Below are positions 5,898-9,769 of a stretch of DNA of 9,769 bases, in pieces (position 1 is the first letter of the stretch; each line of letters begins with the position of its first letter). The position numbers and the translations under genes were made by a program. The DNA comes from an uncultured Collinsella sp. (lineage in GTDB: Bacteria; Actinomycetota; Coriobacteriia; Coriobacteriales; Coriobacteriaceae). The notes under the pieces are model-generated. The model had not been told where the DNA came from, did not search any database, and saw only the letters and a program-made list of their open reading frames with translations. Location: assembly GCA_902493545.1 (NCBI GenBank), contig CABUQI010000044.1, positions 1-9,769 on the forward strand, in the 5' to 3' direction.

Positions 5898-5913
5898 GCA
5901 AAAACGTTTTTGC
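5898..5913. promoter_or_regulatory. Perfect 16-bp palindrome upstream of pckA, candidate LacI/CcpA-type operator
   Basis: GCAAAAACGTTTTTGC is a perfect palindrome with a central CG, 75 bases upstream of the pckA ATG. The AAAACGTTTT core resembles operators of LacI-family regulators (CcpA cre sites have a related centre). This suggests carbon-source control of pckA. The regulator is not in the window. Confidence 0.5.
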
Positions 5914-5964
5914 GGCAAGGGCGGCAAGCCCGCCCAACGGTCAAAAATCGCAGGCAAGCGGCCC

Positions 5965-6102
5965 AGTCATTGGGGACGTTCTTAAACGACTAGTCATTGG
6001 GGACACTCTTGAACAGGCAACATTCAAGGAGCGTCCCCGGATGCCGGCACTTAGGGACGTTCCCAAAGTGCCGGCACATAAGGAACGTCCCTAAGTGCCG
6101 AC
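5965..6102. repeat. Palindromic repeat family 2 mosaic (REP/BIME-like)
   Basis: Four inverted units lie head to tail, as follows. Bases 5965-5991 have arms AGTCATT and AACGACT with one mismatch. Bases 5999-6013 pair with 6023-6038 with a bulge. Bases 6042-6052 pair perfectly over 11 bp with 6066-6076, with an inner GGGA/TCCC. The last unit is 6070-6102. Neighbouring units share arms: GTGCCGGCAC (6068-6077) is itself palindromic. AGTCATTGGGGAC occurs twice in direct repeat (5965-5977, 5992-6004). The centres are variants of GGGACGTTCC on either strand. The mosaic abuts the lctP stop codon but has no T-run, so it is not a classical terminator. Confidence 0.8.
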
Positions 6103-7673
6103 TACAGCGGCAGGTTTTGGCCGAGCATGGCTATGACGCTCATGAGGACCAGCATGCCGGCAGCGTAGGGTAGCACCGCGCCCAGGAGTTCGGCATCCTT
6201 ACCGCGCACGTGCACGGCGGCAAGACCAATGGCGAGGGTCTGCGGCGAGATCATCTTGCCGGCGGCAACGCCAAGCGCGTTCAGCGCAACCATCCAGTAG
6301 TCACTCACGCCCAGCGCGGTGGCAGCCTGGCTCTGGATGGGGCCAAACAGCATGCCCGAGGACGTGCCCGAACCGGTCACGAAAGCACCGACCGCACCAA
6401 TCCACGGAGCCAGAATCGGGTACAGACCGCCAGCGACCGCAATGCAAAATGCGCTGATCGACGAAATCATGCCGGCATAGCCCATCACCTTGGCGCAGCC
6501 CAGCACCGAAAGCATGGTGATAACCGTCGGCATCATCTGCTTCACAGTCGCGGCCAGCACCTCGCCCATCATGCGCGGCGAAGCGCCCTGAATGGCACCG
6601 CCGACAAACGCCGCCAGGAAAATCCAGACGCCTGGCGTGTTGATCCACGAAAACGTAAGCATACCGGGATTCTCACCGCAATACACCTGCACATGGCTCG
6701 CAAACGGCGCGAGCGCAGCATGTACAGCGGGCACCAGATTAGACGTGCCCAGCAGCAACACAAAGATCAGGATGAAGCACGACCAGGCCGAAAGCGCCGA
6801 CTTAACGGTGAGCTTCTCCCCCGCCTCGATATTCATGTGAAAGCGTGCGTCCAGATGCCCCGACTTCTCGGCACGCATGGCAAGTGCAGCTGTCAGCGCG
6901 AGCGAAACGATGGATCCTACGACCACGGCCAGCTCGGGGCCCACAAACATGGCAACGACCAGAGCCGCGCCGACAAACGACACGCCGGAGAGCAACGCCA
7001 CGCCGGCAACACCGTGCAGACGCTCGCCCACACTCGCGGCATTGCCCTGGTCATCGGCAACACGGCCCGCAACCAGCACAATAAATAGCGGCATCACCAC
7101 AAAGAACGGTGCGAGCTGCACCAGCTGAACGGTCGCTAGGTGAAGGGAATCCAAACCCACCAGGTCGGCAACGGACACCGTGGGGATGCCAATGGAGCCG
7201 TAGGGCGTGGGCACGCCGTTGGCCAGCAGGCAGATGAGCACGGCAGGCACGGCCTCAAAGCCCAGGCCCGCGAGCATGCCGGCGGGAATGGCGACAGCGG
7301 TACCGAAGCCGGCCATGCCCTCCATAAAGCCACCGAAGCACCAAGCCACGAGCAGCGCCAGCAGACGGCGGTCGCTGCTGATGGAGGTGATCATGCTGCC
7401 GATCACGTCCATGGCGCCCGTACGAACGCACAGGTTATACGTGAACACCGCGGCGATGATCACCAGGACGATGGGCCACAGAGCCATCAAAAAACCTTCG
7501 AGCGAGGCGGTCGCGATCTGCGCTGCCGGCAGGTGCCACCATGCGAAGGCAAGCAAGCACGAAAGGACAAACGATCCGATAGCGGCCTTCCAAGCTGGCC
7601 ATTTAAAGCACAGCAGCATCACGACCAGCCAAATAATCGGCACAAGAGCCAGTAAGAATGCGGCGACGTCCAT
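6102..7673 (-). CDS. lctP: L-lactate permease family transporter (LctP)
   Basis: This integral inner-membrane symporter of the LctP family imports lactate, and related members import glycolate, with protons. The 523 residues are nearly all hydrophobic segments (about 12-14 likely helices). Family marks are GGFMEGMAGFGTAVAIPAGM (about 114-133), LLANGVPTPYGSIGIPTVSV (about 149-168) and, in the C-terminal half, GAVGAFVTGSGTSSGMLFGP followed by QSQAA. The ATG at 7673 has AAGGAG 9 bases upstream (7683-7688). The stop TAG (6104-6102) touches the family 2 repeat mosaic. pckA follows on the same strand after 278 repeat-rich bases, so transcription is probably separate although both feed pyruvate/oxaloacetate metabolism. 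Lactate as substrate is from family knowledge; no lactate dehydrogenase gene is next to it. Confidence 0.94.
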   Translation of the reverse strand: MDVAAFLLALVPIIWLVVMLLCFKWPAWKAAIGSFVLSCLLAFAWWHLPAAQIATASLEGFLMALWPIVLVIIAAVFTYNLCVRTGAMDVIGSMITSISSDRRLLALLVAWCFGGFMEGMAGFGTAVAIPAGMLAGLGFEAVPAVLICLLANGVPTPYGSIGIPTVSVADLVGLDSLHLATVQLVQLAPFFVVMPLFIVLVAGRVADDQGNAASVGERLHGVAGVALLSGVSFVGAALVVAMFVGPELAVVVGSIVSLALTAALAMRAEKSGHLDARFHMNIEAGEKLTVKSALSAWSCFILIFVLLLGTSNLVPAVHAALAPFASHVQVYCGENPGMLTFSWINTPGVWIFLAAFVGGAIQGASPRMMGEVLAATVKQMMPTVITMLSVLGCAKVMGYAGMISSISAFCIAVAGGLYPILAPWIGAVGAFVTGSGTSSGMLFGPIQSQAATALGVSDYWMVALNALGVAAGKMISPQTLAIGLAAVHVRGKDAELLGAVLPYAAGMLVLMSVIAMLGQNLPL

Positions 7674-7853
7674 AGGTAGAAGCTCCTTGGTACCGCGTGG
7701 GCGGCATCGGGGGTGTCACAAAACTTCAACAGGATACCGCACGTTTACCGACTAATTACAGCCGCCCGCCGAAATTATTGAACAATCCGTTCAAAAACAC
7801 GAACGAACACCGTCGCGTCTATACTAAAGCGCAGCAATAGAAAGGACTCCGCT
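7674..7853. promoter_or_regulatory. Divergent control region between lctP and the flippase-like gene
   Basis: This 180-base gap must hold both divergent promoters. It contains the inverted repeat TTGAAC-5-GTTCAA (7778-7783 with 7789-7794), overlapped by CGTTC-8-GAACG (7788-7792 with 7801-7805). For the + strand gene a -10-like TATACT lies at 7820-7825 but no good -35 box is at the right distance. I could not place the lctP promoter with confidence. Confidence 0.4.
7841..7846 (+). promoter_or_regulatory. Ribosome binding site for the TTG-started flippase-like gene
   Basis: AAAGGA lies 7 bases before the TTG at 7854, an ideal spacing. It supports the rare TTG start, because no in-frame ATG occurs until the codon beginning at 8112, after residue 86. 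Confidence 0.7.
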
Positions 7854-9434
7854 TTGAGCATCACGCCCCTCGATAGCATTCGCCGCGCCATCGCCCGCCG
7901 CAACGGCGTCTCCAACCCCGCTGCATCGAGAGACGGCGCCGCGAAGGCCCAGGGCGGCCGCATCGAGAACGGCCTCTTCCCTGCCTCGCACACTGCCGAG
8001 GAACTCGCACGCATCCAAGAGCTGAGTCAGCGCAACGCCGGCGGGCCCGATAGCAGCCAAACCACACGTCGCCGGCGCGAACGCGATCGCAAGCCCGGCC
8101 CCGTCCGCCGCATGGTCAACGCTTGGTGGAACCGTCTGCTCGGTGCCGTCTACGGCGGCGGCTTCTCCATGCAGGAAGCGGAATACGAGGAGCACGCCAC
8201 CCGCCGCGATTACCTTTGGAACGCTCTCGGCACCGCCGTGTGGGGCTTGGCGTTTCCGCTGCTCACCATCGTGTCCACACAGCTCGTGGGCGCCGAAGAA
8301 GCCGGCAAGTTCTCCATCGCCTTTGTCACCGGCACGCTCATCATGATCGCATGCAACTACGGCGTGCGCAATTTCCAGGTCTCGGACATCGACGAAAAGA
8401 CGTCCTTCGCCTCCTACCAGCTCAATCGTTGGATCTGCGGAGCGCTCGCCCTAGGCTGCGGCCTCATGTATAGCAGCGCCCGCGGCTATGACGCGCAGAT
8501 GGCGACGATCGGCCTGGGCGTCTACCTGTATAAGGTCATCGACGGCGTCGCCGACGTGTACGAAGGCCGCCTGCAGCAGGCCGACAAGCTCTACTTGGCT
8601 GGAATGAGTCAAACGCTACGCTCCGTCGGCGTCATCGCGGTCTTCAGCGTGGCGCTGCTCTTCACGCGCAGCATGCCCATCGCGGCCATGGCCATGGGCA
8701 TCGCCGCAATCGCCTCGCTCGTGCTGGTCACCGCGCCGCTCGCCCTGCTCGAGACCGAAAAATCGCGCCGCGTAAACCTGCGCGAGGTCGGCCACCTGTT
8801 TGTCCAGTGCGCCCCACTCTTTGGCGCGCTATTCCTGTTCAACCTTATCGAAAGCATGCCCAAGTTTGTGATGGAAGGAACACTAGCCTACAAATACCAG
8901 CTGTACTTTAATGCCCTGTTTTTTCCAGCTCAGGCTATTCTGTTGAGCATTGAATTTGTCTATAAACCGCAGCTCCTGCGCTTGTCGAGCATTTGGGCTA
9001 ATCCTCGTAAGCGTCATCGCTTTGACCTGATTATTGTTGCCGTTATGGCGCTGATCGTGGTCATCACCGGCGTGTGCGCCGCATTTATGGCAGGTCCCGG
9101 TATTCCCCTCATGAGCTTTATGTACGGTCTCAGCTTTGAACGCTACCGTACGCTGGCGCTGCTGATGGTCGTCGCCGGCGGCGTCACCGCGGCCATCGAC
9201 TTTATCTACGCCATCATCACGGTGCTGCGCCACGCTGGAGACGTCACCAAGATCTACCTGATCTGCTTTGCCGTGAGCGTGGTGCTCCCGGTGATTCTGA
9301 TCAATCTGCTCGGCCTGATGGGCGCCGTCGTGAGCTACCTAGCCATCATGGCCCTACTGCTGGTACTGCTGATTATCGAGTACCGCCGCATCCGCCAACG
9401 CATAGAGAGGGACCGGAATCCGTACGGCGCCTAA
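7854..9434 (+). CDS. Wzx/MATE-like polysaccharide flippase family membrane protein
   Basis: The 526-residue protein resembles MOP-superfamily lipopolysaccharide/polysaccharide biosynthesis flippases, which move lipid-linked sugars across the membrane. About 12 hydrophobic segments run from residue 122 to 510. RRDYLWNALGTAVWGLAFPLL (about 117-137) and RNFQVSDIDEKTSFASYQLNRW (about 172-193) fit the family's first helices and loop. The N-terminal extension of roughly 118 residues is hydrophilic, with a basic RRRRERDRK stretch (72-80), and is not typical of flippases. Translation starts at a TTG with a good ribosome site. No glycosyltransferases are adjacent, so the cargo is unknown; capsule or cell-wall glycan is a guess. 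A stretch near 8865-9055 is visibly less GC-rich than the rest. No terminator is evident after the stop, and the MITE-like element begins 70 bases later. Confidence 0.82.
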   Translation: MSITPLDSIRRAIARRNGVSNPAASRDGAAKAQGGRIENGLFPASHTAEELARIQELSQRNAGGPDSSQTTRRRRERDRKPGPVRRMVNAWWNRLLGAVYGGGFSMQEAEYEEHATRRDYLWNALGTAVWGLAFPLLTIVSTQLVGAEEAGKFSIAFVTGTLIMIACNYGVRNFQVSDIDEKTSFASYQLNRWICGALALGCGLMYSSARGYDAQMATIGLGVYLYKVIDGVADVYEGRLQQADKLYLAGMSQTLRSVGVIAVFSVALLFTRSMPIAAMAMGIAAIASLVLVTAPLALLETEKSRRVNLREVGHLFVQCAPLFGALFLFNLIESMPKFVMEGTLAYKYQLYFNALFFPAQAILLSIEFVYKPQLLRLSSIWANPRKRHRFDLIIVAVMALIVVITGVCAAFMAGPGIPLMSFMYGLSFERYRTLALLMVVAGGVTAAIDFIYAIITVLRHAGDVTKIYLICFAVSVVLPVILINLLGLMGAVVSYLAIMALLLVLLIIEYRRIRQRIERDRNPYGA

Positions 9435-9504
9435 TTGCGTCGATGGGAGAAGCTAATTTGCGGTGGAATCACCCCGGCTGGAGTCTCGTTGCGGACACGT
9501 AAAA

Positions 9505-9627
9505 CTAAGTGAGTAGACTTTTACCGAATCCCCGACCACACCAACAGAGCACAAGTCTGTGACCTGCGATTTTATTGAGGCAAATATGTTGGGTGCTCGG
9601 CATTTCCAAAAAAGTCTACTCACTTAG
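9505..9627. mobile_element. MITE-like element with 18-bp perfect terminal inverted repeats
   Basis: CTAAGTGAGTAGACTTTT (9505-9522) and its exact reverse complement (9610-9627) flank 87 bases. Inside, CCGA (9532-9535) can pair with TCGG (9597-9600), and CACCAACA (9539-9546) with the region 9587-9595, extending the fold into one long hairpin. No reading frame of note lies within. No clear target-site duplication flanks it. It is either a non-autonomous mobile element or a structured RNA with terminator ability (TTTT after the arms). Confidence 0.65.
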
Positions 9628-9654
9628 CCAGCGGGCAGCCAAATGATTATTTAA

Positions 9655-9668
9655 GGCTCTGTTAGACC
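9655..9668 (+). mobile_element. Possible left terminal inverted repeat of an insertion sequence
   Basis: GGCTCTGTTAGACC resembles the GGCTCT-type ends of ISL3-family elements, sits in an AT-rich spot (ATTATTTAA just before), and is followed 69 bases later by a start codon at the window edge. The right end is outside, so this is a tentative reading. Confidence 0.3.
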
Positions 9669-9737
9669 AGGATTGACATACATGTGTCCCCACGGTGCCA
9701 TATCGTTGACCCCATAGACCGCGATGATGGGGGCAGC

Positions 9738-9769
9738 ATGAACGCCGAAGACCTGGTCCTCAACTTCAA
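9738..9769 (+). CDS. Start of an unidentified gene, possibly a transposase (cut by window edge)
   Basis: ATG at 9738 opens a frame reading MNAEDLVLNF to the end of the window. A GGGGG run (9729-9733) 4 bases upstream is a weak ribosome site. Only ten complete residues are visible, so no family can be assigned from them. The transposase idea rests on the IS-like end at 9655. It could also be an ordinary gene. Confidence 0.35.
   Translation, partial: MNAEDLVLNF

Noticed and set aside
5023..5985. A 320-codon open frame on the + strand opposite pckA
   Set aside because: It is antisense to a fully motif-supported pckA, its protein has no recognisable family pattern, and long antisense frames are expected in high-GC coding DNA.
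6210..7088. A 292-codon + strand frame opposite lctP
   Set aside because: It is rich in His, Arg and Gln as expected from the complement of membrane-protein codons. It has no family features.

Overview
The window looks like a chromosomal segment of a high-GC, Gram-positive-type actinobacterium, most likely Collinsella or a close Coriobacteriia relative. That is an inference from the GC-rich codon use, the AAAGGAG-type ribosome sites, the gene set and the short palindromic repeats, which I associate with Collinsella. No 16S gene or species marker is present.

Layout. At 1-818 is the 3' part of trpS (+), followed by a strong intrinsic terminator. A gene-free stretch of about 390 bases (819-1211) is unusually rich in hairpins. 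From 1212 to 7673 every gene is on the minus strand. From high to low coordinates these are an LctP-type lactate permease, ATP-dependent PEP carboxykinase (pckA), a stand-alone B3/B4-domain protein, a MarR regulator, a DegV/FakB fatty-acid-binding protein and a short MGMT-like protein. A divergent Wzx/MATE-like membrane protein (+, TTG start) occupies 7854-9434. A MITE-like element with 18-bp terminal inverted repeats (9505-9627) follows. The window ends in what may be the left end of an insertion sequence and the first codons of its transposase.

How the genes fit together. The permease and pckA plausibly meet at the pyruvate/oxaloacetate/PEP node: lactate uptake, and PEP-oxaloacetate exchange with CO2 and ATP. 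They are separated by 278 bases full of repeats and have their own ribosome sites, so they are probably separate transcripts. The MarR-DegV pair resembles the FabT-FakB logic of exogenous fatty-acid handling. The B3/B4 gene may be controlled by its own leader.

The non-coding part is the most interesting layer. (i) Four near-identical 39-41 bp hairpins with 15-16 bp perfect stems and a conserved 9-nt loop lie 11-26 bases after the stop codons of four minus-strand genes, where they can act as intrinsic terminators. (ii) A second, GGGACGTTCC-centred palindrome mosaic abuts the lctP stop. (iii) The B3/B4 gene has a promoter with 17-bp spacing and a leader of about 140 nt. The leader holds a hairpin, a terminator hairpin with a U-tract and a possible antiterminator pairing, which looks like an attenuator or riboswitch. 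(iv) The trpS-MGMT gap has five consecutive hairpins before the first repeat copy. (v) A perfect 16-bp palindrome lies upstream of pckA.
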